Below the pieces are notes generated by a model, which ran no database searches, was not told where the DNA came from, and was given only the letters and a program-made list of their open reading frames with translations. From Saccoglossus kowalevskii (Eukaryota > Hemichordata > Enteropneusta > Harrimaniidae), in the NCBI RefSeq assembly GCF_000003605.2, contig NW_003156733.1, positions 608,123-619,165 of the forward strand: a DNA stretch of 11,043 nucleotides, written 5' to 3'. Position numbers and translations under genes: made by a program. Below, one piece after another: positions 1 through 7,767 of this stretch; positions within the stretch are counted from its first letter, which is position 1, and each line of letters starts with the position of its first letter.

Positions 1-262
1 GAATGTTCTTTATGCATAGTTTTTACAAAGCTGCAGATGAATAAATTAACATATAATTATTCAATAAGTGAATACATTATATGGATGTGTTTATTGCAAT
101 CGTCTGCGAATCGATTTAGTACAAACAGTTAAGTAATGGACTATCGGTGAAGCTGAAATATATTGAATTATTTGAATTTTGATTGAATTATGTGAATAAT
201 ACAAAAATTACTCGATATTAAAAGCAAATAGTGCATTTGTCACCAGAAAATGGCAAAACATG
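1..262 (+). repeat. Left outer arm of a large inverted repeat
   Basis: It matches the reverse complement of 7768-8033. Examples shared by both arms are tcgatttagtacaaaca, ctgaaatatattgaattatttga, gattgaattatgtgaataat and ctcgatattaaaagcaaa. Similarity is strongest at 100-235, weaker at 1-60, and fades after 262. The match reaches base 1, so the repeat runs out of the window. Confidence 0.88.
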
Positions 263-316
263 GTACCAACTTCGAAAGCCCATATAAATCGCGCAAAGCA
301 ACGAAGATGCGCTTCG
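250..316 (+). CDS. Possible short coding exon, unidentified
   Basis: The frame from ATG 250 reads M-A-K-H-G-T-N-F-E-S-P-Y-K-S-R-K-A-T-K-M and ends at TTCG|GTAAGT, a perfect consensus donor at 317. An acceptor-like tract (gcatttgtcaccag, AG at 245-246) lies just before the ATG, so it could be internal. The local composition is less AT-rich than its flanks. The product is not recognised and no partner exon was found. It begins at the inner edge of the left repeat arm, and the mirror copy keeps only the first few bases. Confidence 0.2.
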
Positions 317-561
317 GTAAGTAGGGGAAAAAGACGCCGCCCACAATGTCAATATTGTTTTGAACTAAAGTAGTTCGTCAAAAAAAAAATAGTATTTGCA
401 ATGAGGTACGCCGCACAGCATTATAATTTGTAATTTCTATAAATATATAAAAGATGATAGAACACTCACCATATACAGGTATATGTGGATATGTGTAATC
501 GTTCACAGATTGCCCAGTGACAAACGACAATGAGAGTTATAATTATTGGTACGTTCATAAT

Positions 562-638
562 ATGCTGACCACAACTGTTGGATTTGGTATGGGTAATCAA
601 ATGAGTTTGAGTGTAATAGCCACTGTTGTGGTCAGTAT
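562..638. repeat. Foldback with 11-bp perfect arms
   Basis: CTGACCACAAC at 565-575 pairs exactly with GTTGTGGTCAG at 625-635, with imperfect extension inward (tgttgg against ccactg) and a loop of about 49 bases. It could be a small MITE or a cruciform. Confidence 0.65.
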
Positions 639-836
639 TTGTTAAACAAATAAGGCCAGCACACTAAACAGTGAAGGAGGTTAATTTACACAAAAGGTAT
701 ATTGAACGCTCTGTCATTTGCTTATTATTTATTCAATGCATACCATGTGACATTGCAATGACCATTCTATTGCGTGTATGTATTGGGAGCCTCTATCTAG
801 CTCCTTTTTTGCTAGCTCAAGCCATAGGAGCAATCG

Positions 837-912
837 AAAGTCGATTAACTTATTCTGAAAGTCTCGCATACGTTCAGTGGTGTCAACTAATAAGTAAACT
901 TCATTAATATAT
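837..912 (+). repeat. Inner block of the inverted duplication (left)
   Basis: gtcgattaa followed by cttattctgaaa (about 840-860) recurs in reverse complement at 7349-7387, with a 17-bp insertion there. gcatacgttcagtggtgtcaactaat (866 onward) recurs with changes at 7229-7284. These lie downstream of the SDR 3' end in the left arm. Confidence 0.7.
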
Positions 913-938
913 GCTTCTTGTTGATTTTCCCTTCGATA

Positions 939-948
939 TTTATTTATT
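939..948 (-). terminator. Candidate polyadenylation signal of the SDR gene
   Basis: On the minus strand this reads AATAAATAAA, two overlapping AATAAA hexamers, about 285 bases after the TAA at 1233-1231. The distance suits a short 3' UTR. Cleavage site and use are inferred. Confidence 0.45.
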
Positions 949-1230
949 ACTTACAAAGCTATTGTTTATGTCTCCCATACGTCATAAGCAAAAACACAGT
1001 AAGCACAGCTTATATAATACACTCATTACAAAGCAAACAACATGAAATCCTGATCAGCAGTTATGGAAAAATATTGATGCAAATATAATGTAATTAATAA
1101 TTCTCCTTTTTAATGTTTTTATGACATTCATATTTCACAGTGTCTGATTTGACCACAAATATTTATACAAGATCCTGAAACTTTGAAACAATTCCATGTT
1201 ATTTACTGCTTCACCAAATGCTGTAATTGT

Positions 1231-1327
1231 TTATGTTGCCTTTTTTTCTCTTCCTGTATAATTATCCATTGTACGATAACTATTAGTGGCTTTTGCTAGA
1301 AAAATGTATGCATTAACTGGCATCCAG
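1231..1327 (-). CDS. Probable SDR gene terminal exon with stop codon (phase conflict)
   Basis: After a good acceptor (aatttctctacag|C, AG at 1329-1328) one frame reads W-M-P-V-N-A-Y-I-F-L-A-K-A and then TMDNYTGREKKAT followed by TAA at 1233-1231. The LP-like motif, hydrophobic run and 'MDxxxGR' tail are what SDR16C proteins carry at the C-terminus, so I read it as the last exon. The problem is phase. This frame needs two bases carried over from the previous exon, but exon 3 ends in phase 0. A direct join would instead read L-D-A-S-stop. A microexon of 3n+2 bases, a one-base sequence error or a true frameshift would explain it. Confidence 0.7.
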
Positions 1328-3576
1328 CTGTAGAGAAATTAAAAATATATGCTGTAACATGAATTATTATTAGTGGGGTTGTGTAGTTCTGAAATTGATC
1401 GGTCCTATGCTTGTTTTTAGTATAATAATAACAATGGTCTGAACTTTTGAAGGTGACATTCTCAGGCAATTGAGTACGATGCTTTGAGCAATGAACGAAC
1501 TAATGAATATCAGGTAACAATACTTACGTCTTGAAATACGCAATGAAATACATAATCTTTGGTATGCAAAGTTGTCTTCTGGTTGACCTGCACAGCGTGG
1601 ACCACCTTGTCAGCCACATAATCTGGTTCAAGCATGGGAATATCTCTGGAGACGGCAGGAAATGACATTGAATATGTTATTGTCAGATGACTCATTAGTG
1701 CCAAAGTTATTTGCAGACAAGTTCAACATTCAAATTAAATGATGTATATATTATCAAAATTATTTAATTCTTATTTGGCAACCGTCAAAAAGCTATCAAG
1801 AGCGGACTAACTGACTAGTCGTTTTGCGCCTACAATTTCAAAACACATCACCAATCTTTTATATGAAAGAGAAATAATTAGAATATTACTAAAATGTTCT
1901 ATGAATAGTTACCCAGTCTTGACACCATCAAACATCCCAGTCGCAATAAAGAATGGCTGCACCAACGTTGTTTGTACACCATTAATTTCAAGGTCCGACA
2001 ACTCGGCAGTCAGTGCTTCATGCACGCCAACTGCAGCAAACTTACTTGCACAATACTCAACCAAGAATGGCGAACCAAAAGTACCTGCCATACTTGCCAC
2101 AGTAACCAAATGACCATGATTCTTTGCCACCATTGATGGTAGGAAGGCTTTCAATGTCTATAAATAGAGAGAATAGTAGTATGTAACAGTACAAATCAAT
2201 TTATTATATATTTTCTATAAATTATTGCACCCGTGTTTGTCTAATTTCAATATATGAACATTTCATAAAAATAGGTGAGAAACAACTGGAATCTGGATGT
2301 AACTAGTCAGTAATTACTTGCACAGGATCGCTGATATCAAATAAACCTGTTCGAGCTTTGTGTTATGTTACTGCGCGCGCGCGCCGACGACAGGGAGCGA
2401 CGAAAATCGATTTTATAACCTGTCATTCGTGCGTCCAGCTATTTGGTCCAGTGCGTTCCAATGCGCACGTGTATTGTCACGTTCGATACGAGTCTCATGC
2501 CACGTTTACCACACAGCGACCAGCAATATTAAATTGCGGTAGTTGTCGCGCCACGCATGCGCGAGATATATGGGTCTCATACAATGAAAGATGGCGACTT
2601 TGACTGTTTCGCAGATCAACGACTATAAACTGAGACGTTACCAAGCTTTAATTAGGTATTTTTAGGTCATTGGAAGGTATCGCAGGAGTCGCCGGCGGTA
2701 AATAGTGCAAGTCGCGCAAAGGATAAACCTTATACGCGTAATTTCCAATACAAGAGCACATTGGATAATTTGAAAATCAATGTTTGTCAACATAATTGTC
2801 GCACATACGCAGCGCAACGACTTTAACAAATTAAACTGTTGAAGCTAACCCTCGGAGCAGAACAAGATTTGCGTATGCGGGTAGTTAAAGAGTGATGATA
2901 AATCAGATACATGTTATATGCTAAATTCCGATAACGATAACATGAAACGGTGCTTTGAAAGTTTGTTAACATCTACAATAATGGACACGATAAGCCAGAG
3001 CAAAGGTCATTTTTTGACTACCCTAATGAACTCCAATAAGCCACAGCAGCTTCAAAATTACATACAATGTTCTTCTGCATTACAGTTATGTTATAGTTAC
3101 GCTCGGGGAAACAGTTTGTTTATACATACCCAAAATATCGACATTGCATTCACCTCCATAGTTCTTTCAACTAATTCATCTGGACAATCGAGAAAGCGCC
3201 TTCCCGCCACGATTCCGGCGTTATTAACGAGTATCGTGACATCACCAACGTCATTTTTGACTTGTTTGGCGAGACGGTAGACTTCGTCTTTCTTAGTCAC
3301 ATCGCATCGATAGCTGTGGGCTTGTCCACCTAAATCAGTGATCTGTTTTACTGTCTCGTCGGCGCCATCCTTGTTGATGTCCCATATTACCAACGTTGAC
3401 CCCAGCTTGGCAAAGTTTATTGACATAAGCCGTCCAATGCCACTGCCAGCGCCTGTCACAAGCACGATTTCACCAGCCAGCGACTTTTTCTGAGCTGGGA
3501 GGAAGAACTTGATTATTGACCAGAATATGATGATCCAGGCACCGAGCCAACCGTATAGTTGCTGAAATAATCCCAT
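1231..3576 (-). CDS. SDR16C-type short-chain dehydrogenase/reductase (retinol dehydrogenase 10 / RDHE2-like), four exons
   Basis: Predicted NAD(P)-dependent oxidoreductase of the classical SDR fold. The family oxidises retinol, steroid or other lipid alcohols at the ER or lipid-droplet membrane. Seen: an N-terminal hydrophobic anchor (about residues 8-27), cofactor motif TGAGSGIG (41-48), Asp66 at the end of strand beta2, which favours NAD(H), CDVT (91-94), NNAG (118-121), catalytic Asn143, Ser171, Tyr184 and Lys188 (YCASK), and a P-x(4)-TGMF cofactor loop in exon 2. Exons 3576-3130, 2157-1913 and 1645-1528 join in phase to give 270 codons. A probable terminal exon at 1327-1231 adds about 31 residues with a family-like MDNYTGR tail, for about 301 in all against roughly 300-310 usual. 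The start at 3576 has a good context (gcgtcgacATGG) and is followed directly by the anchor. Intron 1 holds an antisense promoter-like island. The exact substrate cannot be read from sequence. The phase at the last junction is unresolved. Confidence 0.9.
1528..1645 (-). CDS. SDR gene exon 3 (C-terminal substrate-side region)
   Basis: The acceptor is gccgtctccag|A, completing Gly231, followed by D-I-P-M-L-E-P-D-Y-V-A-D-K-V-V-H-A-V. This matches the SDR16C pattern 'P.LEP.YVA.KIV.A' after the TGMF loop. The exon is 118 nt and ends in phase 0 at CAAGAC|GTAAGT, a near-perfect donor. It ends within the second family-typical hydrophobic stretch (YVFHCVF). Confidence 0.92.
1913..2157 (-). CDS. SDR gene exon 2 (active-site Ser, YxxxK)
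   Basis: The acceptor is tctatttatag|ACATTG and the first codon is Thr150. The exon carries HLVTVASMAG with catalytic Ser171, YCASK with Tyr184 and Lys188 (Ser at Tyr minus 13, as in classical SDRs), and VQPFFIATGMF, the loop that closes over the cofactor. Length is 245 nt, ending in phase 2 at ACTGG|GTAACT; the split Gly231 codon is completed by the first base of exon 3. Intron 1 is 972 bp and intron 2 is 267 bp. Confidence 0.95.
2370..2590 (+). promoter_or_regulatory. CpG-rich promoter-like island inside SDR intron 1, antisense to the gene
   Basis: CpG density and GC content rise sharply against the AT-rich surroundings. Seen: CACGCATGCGCG at 2552-2563, 11 of 12 positions of the NRF1 consensus; a second NRF1-like site overlapping an E-box CACGTG at 2461-2473; and an alternating GC run at 2373-2384. 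The region ends at ATG 2591 in a TISU/YY1-like element. NRF1 with TISU is typical of TATA-less housekeeping promoters with very short 5' UTRs. Promoter activity is inferred. CpG richness continues to about 2900. Confidence 0.5.
2591..2655 (+). CDS. Candidate first coding exon of an unidentified plus-strand gene
   Basis: ATG 2591 sits in AAAGATGGCGAC, 10 of 12 positions of the TISU consensus SAASATGGCGGC. The frame reads M-A-T-L-T-V-S-Q-I-N-D-Y-K-L-R-R-Y-Q-A-L-I, then reaches ATTAG|GTATTT with donor GT at 2656-2657 (phase 2). The frame stops at 2663-2665, so splicing would have to occur here. I do not recognise the peptide. It lies in SDR intron 1 on the other strand, so its transcript would run antisense through SDR exon 1. 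No confident second exon was found. A 24-codon frame can arise by chance; the start element and promoter context are what support it. Confidence 0.38.
3130..3576 (-). CDS. SDR gene exon 1 (membrane anchor, cofactor-binding half, catalytic Asn)
   Basis: This exon encodes residues 1-149 and ends in phase 0 after Trp149 of the VNAMSIFW segment, where SDR16C proteins have their conserved VN....FW helix. The donor is TTTTGG|GTATGT with GT at 3129-3128. The frame could run on a few codons past the donor, but homology passes cleanly to exon 2 (T-L-K-A-F-L-P). An antisense open frame at 2918-3280 is a shadow of this exon. This is the part of the gene copied in reverse at 6479-6886. Confidence 0.95.
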
Positions 3577-3715
3577 GTCGACGCGACCTTGTTCAGTACT
3601 ACAGTGGCTGCTCCATTGTCAAATAAAACAATACGGGTCACCAGCGGTGGCGCTCGGCTGTTATTACTGACACCGGCATTATTGCATTATTGACTGATAG
3701 TGTTGTCTCAGCGAT
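3577..3715 (-). promoter_or_regulatory. SDR gene 5' UTR / proximal promoter, conserved in the duplicate
   Basis: This is the sequence immediately upstream of the SDR start codon. It is the only non-coding part of the gene plainly recognisable in the inverted copy: 'gagcgccacc.ctggtgacc' is shared by 3636-3654 (minus) and 6414-6432 (plus), with weaker matching out to about 3715 and 6365. No TATA box is evident at a usual distance. The transcription start cannot be placed, so UTR and promoter are not separated. Confidence 0.4.
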
Positions 3716-3723
3716 TGTGTGTT

Positions 3724-3785
3724 TTTTTCCCGTTATAACGAGGTATAACAGGAAAAATGTTTAAAACGGGAAAAAGTCGTTATAC
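3724..3785. repeat. Inverted repeat upstream of the SDR gene
   Basis: TTTTTCCCGTT at 3724-3734 pairs with AACGGGAAAAA at 3765-3775, and GTATAAC (3743-3749) with GTTATAC (3779-3785). It lies about 150-210 bp upstream of the SDR start codon and could be structural or regulatory. Confidence 0.55.
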
Positions 3786-5700
3786 ATAACAAAATATCAG
3801 GTAATCTCCATTCACACGCAAAATTATAACTACGTGGTTCTAGGCCTCACGCAAGTTCTGTCATGCGATTGGTCAGTCCCGTGCCGCCCTGGACTATCCC
3901 AAACTATCATGATAGTACTATGCCCGATTATAATAAGAAAATGGCTATGATATATCGGTAAAATTATGGAGTTCCACGATACAATCTATTTGCACGGGTG
4001 TGAACAATTTATGTGGTTTCATCAAATGACTAAAAACGAAACAAAACAACGTGTTATAGCTTCACCCTGGTGAGTTTGACTGATGTAAGATACCGATACT
4101 CAAAGAAAGAAGTCAAACACTAAATCGAAAACGATATCGTAATCATTGAAACATTGAATATCGTAATAAATAACGAACAAAAGCGTCGGTCTGAAACGTA
4201 ATTTGCTACATTACTATTACTCAATAAAACACGCCTTTTGTATGATATAGGGGTGAAGGAAAATGTTACACACTAGTGCACAGGTCCCAACGCTTCTCCG
4301 TTTTTACTAAATCACTCACTCCCTTGTAAAGTACTGTGTAAGAGTTGAATTTTCGACCGCTGATATTTCAGCTGTGAGAGTACTAGTCATAAACAATCGC
4401 GGAAATTTCTTATTCAAAATTTTATCAAACTAACATTTCAGGCCATAAATTGACAAATACTCTATATACTGATTGCCTGCGACATTCACACTGTCATAAT
4501 ATCAAGCTTTGATATATGTAAATGTGTGAAAGTTGGGAGGGCACGAAACTGCATTTAGGTAAATGATCCTCTTTTTTTTTATAAATTATGTGTTCTTCTG
4601 AATTTCGATGACGGTTTACCAAACACGAAAAAAAATATAAATTTTACATTGAAAAATAGCAAGAGTTACTGCACTATATACAAAAAAACATCTTGGTAAA
4701 TAGTATGTGTCTTACATGGTATCTGTAGTTCAATTGTCTGACTGGGTACACTTCAACACGGGGTAGTCCTGTGTTCAGGAGGTACGTGTTGAGAAAAAAT
4801 AGTAATATACATTGTTGCTCATTTTGATCAATTATCATGACCAAACAGTAACTGCTGCGCTATACATCTTTATATTTAATCCGGTCGGCAGAAAATACAC
4901 ATTGTATACACAAAGTATTAGTCGTCGCTGTTCCCCCATAAATCTCATTGGGACGTCCATCAGTGAAACGCTTTTCTAAGGCACATAATTACCTGTTTCT
5001 CAATCGTGTATAGCTTGGTACTTTTAATGATTTATAAAAGGATGGTATGCAAGGGTATGCTATGCCAATCAATTTATACGCGCATTCAAGTGGTCACGCG
5101 AATTGCGATATTTAAAACAAATTGCAAGAAATCCACATTTCTGGTAATCCCAATGAACGTTTATGGTACTAACTTTATGTATTCCCAATTCGTAAGGGGT
5201 CAATATTCGAATGCTCGCAAGAGTTTTTCATGAGATTTTTTTTGCATAATGAGCAACTATATTTATTTACGACTATCGACACAACAAACCCATTTCTCAA
5301 TTAACGAGTGAAGTGCGCGATGACGTCATTTGAAAATGTTCCAATGCTATTCAATATTCAGCCTATGGTTTTGGTTTGAATAAATGTATAAATATTTATT
5401 TATAAATATCTATAAAGTTGGAATAAATGTGCTATGTCGATACAGAGTATGACACAAAACAGGGGATGTTACAAATGTGTTATAGCTATGCGTTTTTGTA
5501 TAAATCAAAAATTGTGTTATAACTATATGTTTTTTTTTTGTATAAATTAAAATGATTGTTAGATTTCAAATTCACAAATCTAGAAATTGTATTATTTTAA
5601 TTAATATTAATGACTTGGTGCAACCATCGAATCAGCAAGAACTTCATTCTCAATAAGTGTTTACGTCACATGAAGGCATACACAGCCTTACTAGATTCAA
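3786..5700. other. Spacer of the inverted duplication, no gene seen
   Basis: This is AT-rich with stops in all frames. The only longer frame on the plus strand (5006-5233, 75 codons) has no recognisable domain. A tRNA-like patch at about 4711-4790, a palindromic CRE (TGACGTCA, 5321-5328) and the 37-bp tandem repeat are the only structure noted. Confidence 0.6.
5476..5550. repeat. Tandem duplication, two units of about 37 bp
   Basis: Unit 1 (tgtgttatagctatg...tttttgtataaatcaaaaat) starts at 5476 and unit 2 (tgtgttataactatatg...tgtataaattaaaat) at 5513, with a few substitutions and a longer T run in the second. Just upstream (5388-5399) is a perfect 12-bp AT palindrome, ATAAATATTTAT. Confidence 0.7.
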
Positions 5701-5715
5701 ACTTCCTTCCAATCA

Positions 5716-6072
5716 GAGAATTCCATTCCTATAGCCAAACAATGGTCTTAATGGTCGCTTCTGGAGCCCGCGACTGATGCCGCTGTCCTGGTCGTGGCAT
5801 TCTGACTGGGTCGCCCATCGCGTCGATGAACTAAGTTAGTCATTTGCCTCATCGACAGACCGACGTAAATTGTATTTCCTCGGTGTTGACTTCTCGGTAA
5901 ATGTGATAGTACGGAGGCACAGTTTGCATAAACAAATGCAAGTATCCCTGTTTTCAAGCTGTTGATGAAAATCGCTGTTGTTTCTTCTTCTGGGATGGCC
6001 ATCACCCACGAGCTTTTCAGCCATGTTCGTTCGTTCAAAGTATTCGTGAAATCCCCGGCCTCCCGTAGCATT
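5716..6072 (-). other. GC-elevated open region, possible exon or pseudogene, unidentified
   Basis: This patch is clearly richer in G+C than its surroundings and has long open frames on the minus strand. One frame is open over 5748-6137 (129 codons). Another starts at ATG 6024 in a fair context (aacATGG), gives 62 codons to a TAA at 5838-5836, and continues open to 5713; it contains a C-x-C-x2-C cluster and basic stretches. A T-rich acceptor-like tract ending in aatag lies at about 6083. Neither product is recognised. Overlapping open frames in GC-elevated DNA can be accidental, and one in-frame stop argues for a relic if the second frame is right. Confidence 0.25.
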
Positions 6073-6253
6073 TTAAAATACCTATTACACAAACAAAACT
6101 TTTGCCGGTAACATAAACCATTATGGTTTGACAACACCCAACACTTTTAAATTATACGAAATTAGAGCCCAGTGACTGTGAAACTGGTTCCTGCTTTTTA
6201 GTGTCAGCAAGTTCACTGGCAATGAAAACGTTACATATAATAACAACAAACTC

Positions 6254-6338
6254 CCCGCCAACCCATAATGCACTCAGCACAATATGTGCTCCATATATGT
6301 CGCACAAAGTGAGCTTTCGTCCATTATGGGTTGGCGGG
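6254..6338. repeat. Foldback element with perfect 17-bp arms
   Basis: CCCGCCAACCCATAATG at 6254-6270 is the exact reverse complement of 6322-6338, with a 51-base loop. The loop itself contains AGCACA-ATA-TGTGCT (6276-6290), a second small hairpin. The structure is GC-rich for this locus and resembles the core of a foldback or MITE-type element. No clear target-site duplication was identified. It lies just upstream of the pseudogene flank and has no evident match in the left arm. Confidence 0.8.
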
Positions 6339-6364
6339 TCGTTCAGTAACATTAAACATTAACG

Positions 6365-6478
6365 CAATCTGTGAAACAACCCTGAGATAATAAGATGGGT
6401 GTCACATCAGGTGAGCGCCACCACTGGTGACCTATTTTGTCGTATTTGTCATCAACTGGGACACTACACAGCGTCAAC
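6365..6478 (+). other. Duplicated 5' flank of the SDR pseudogene
   Basis: This stretch aligns with the 5' flank of the functional gene (3577-3715, minus). Best-kept parts are gtgtca, gagcgccaccactggtgacc and gcgtcaac just before the lost start codon. It shows that the duplication began upstream of the gene's coding start. Confidence 0.75.
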
Positions 6479-6886
6479 GTTGGATTAGTTCAGTAACTTT
6501 ACGGTTGGCTTGGTCAATAATCAAATTCTTACTTCGTTCCAGCTCAGAAAAAGTCGCTGGCTGGTGAGATCGTGCTGGTGACAAGCGCTAGTAGTGGCAT
6601 CCGACGGCTGATGTCAATGAACTTTGCCAAGCCGGGATCAACGTTAGTCACATGGGACATCAACAAGGATGGAGCCGACGAAACAGAAAACAGTTCACTG
6701 AATTGGGTTGACAAGCCCACAGCTATCAATGCGACGAGAATAACAAAAGACAAAGTCTATCGCCTCGTCAGCAAAGATGTTGTTGACGTCTCAATCATCA
6801 CAATAGTAATGCCGGGGTCGTGGCAGGATTGTTAAGATGAGTTAATATAAAGAACTATGAAGGTTGATGCGATGTCTATATTGTTG
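6479..6886 (+). pseudogene. Decayed inverted copy of SDR exon 1
   Basis: Nucleotide alignment follows SDR exon 1 from the start codon to the intron 1 donor. Shared stretches include tggtcaataatcaa, ctcagaaaaagtcgctgg and gacatcaacaaggatgg. Lesions seen: ATG became GTT (6479-6481); an in-frame TAA at 6494-6496; a 22-bp deletion near 6510 removing half of the membrane anchor and shifting frame; the cofactor motif TGAGSGIG changed to TSASSGIR; the CDVT and NNAG motifs lost; further small deletions near 6830. The donor GTATGT at 6887 and about 35 bp of intron 1 are still present, so this is a genomic duplicate, not a retrocopy. The longest open stretch (6572-6835, 87 codons) has an incidental ATG and is not a credible protein. 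Exons 2 to 4 are not found downstream. Confidence 0.93.
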
Positions 6887-7228
6887 GTATGTGTAATCAA
6901 ACTGTTTTACTGAGCGTATTGAAAATTGACATCTGGAAACATATTACTCTACTGGATAGACTACACGACCTCTATTGGAAGCCCTGTTTTGACTTTGACT
7001 TTGCGTTTTCATTACTTGCATTGTTTTTTATTGTTGGGCTCTGCATACTAATATTAAAACGACGAGTTACAAGCTCTACTATAATATTTTCCATAACGTT
7101 GCTATGGCAATCATTTATACAAACACAGCAACATATTTACTGGCGAGGGAAATTATGTATGGGGAGACCATGATGAATATTTTCATTAGTAATATGTATA
7201 GAGCTGAAAATAACAAAAAAAAAAAGTA

Positions 7229-7388
7229 TAAACATATTTAACAATTAATTAATTTGTTATTGGACAACGCTGAACATACATGCGAGAGATTAAAGATACA
7301 AATACAAATAATTCAAATCATTAACTTAGTTAAGTATGGAAGAACGCATTTCAGAATAAGTGCCAACGGCGCAGGTTAATCGACTTAC
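7229..7388 (-). repeat. Inner block of the inverted duplication (right)
   Basis: This is the mirror partner of 837-912, interrupted by an AT-rich insertion of roughly 60 bp (7286-7345). Its position just 0.3 kb after the pseudo-exon, against 2.2 kb in the left arm, sets the size of the loss of exons 2 to 4. Confidence 0.7.
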
Positions 7389-7767
7389 AATCCCTGACAA
7401 CTCTTACGCCCCACCGCGCGCCGTGGGATTTAGTGAGAGTACACACTATACGTTTACAGAAATAAAGCATCATATATGCGATGCATTGCCTTGTTAAAAT
7501 ATGCAAACACCTAGGCAAACACCTAAATGTCTTACATACGAACACCTAATTACATGAAGCGCGAAGAACACGTGCACATAGTATTTGAAACATAAAGTGT
7601 CTAACTGCCATCGCTGATTGGCTGTTGAGTTGGAATGACAATTTCTGGTCCACGTGACTAAGTCTGATTTGTTGAAGGGTCAATTCAGGTAATATGGCGT
7701 TATGTTTACCTGAAGTGGAAATAGCGCAGCATACTGTGAAAAAACTTAATTATCATCGTCATGAATA

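Noticed and set aside
671-907. 78-codon plus-strand frame with a hydrophobic middle
   Set aside because: It starts at a non-ATG codon, overlaps a block of the inverted duplication whose mirror copy is not open, and matches no known family.
1901-2113. 70-codon plus-strand frame
   Set aside because: It lies antisense to SDR exon 2, which has intact catalytic motifs and splice sites.
2358-2603. 81- and 60-codon plus-strand frames across the CpG-rich island
   Set aside because: They are low-complexity, Arg/Cys-rich frames caused by high GC content and run through the promoter elements; no start context or homology.
2918-3280. 120-codon plus-strand frame
   Set aside because: It is the antisense shadow of SDR exon 1 plus intron sequence; the strong homology is on the other strand.
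6889-7173. 94-codon plus-strand frame with two hydrophobic stretches, also phase-compatible with the candidate exon at 2591-2655
   Set aside because: Its first about 30 bases are duplicated SDR intron 1, and its last about 90 bases align (ttttccataac, ttactg, gtatggggagac) with the SDR 3' UTR and flank at about 965-1075 in reverse. The frame therefore seems to span a deletion junction of the inverted copy, and its protein-like look is probably accidental.
7351-7545. 64-codon minus-strand frame
   Set aside because: It overlaps the right inner block of the inverted duplication; the left mirror copy does not preserve the frame and no motif is seen.
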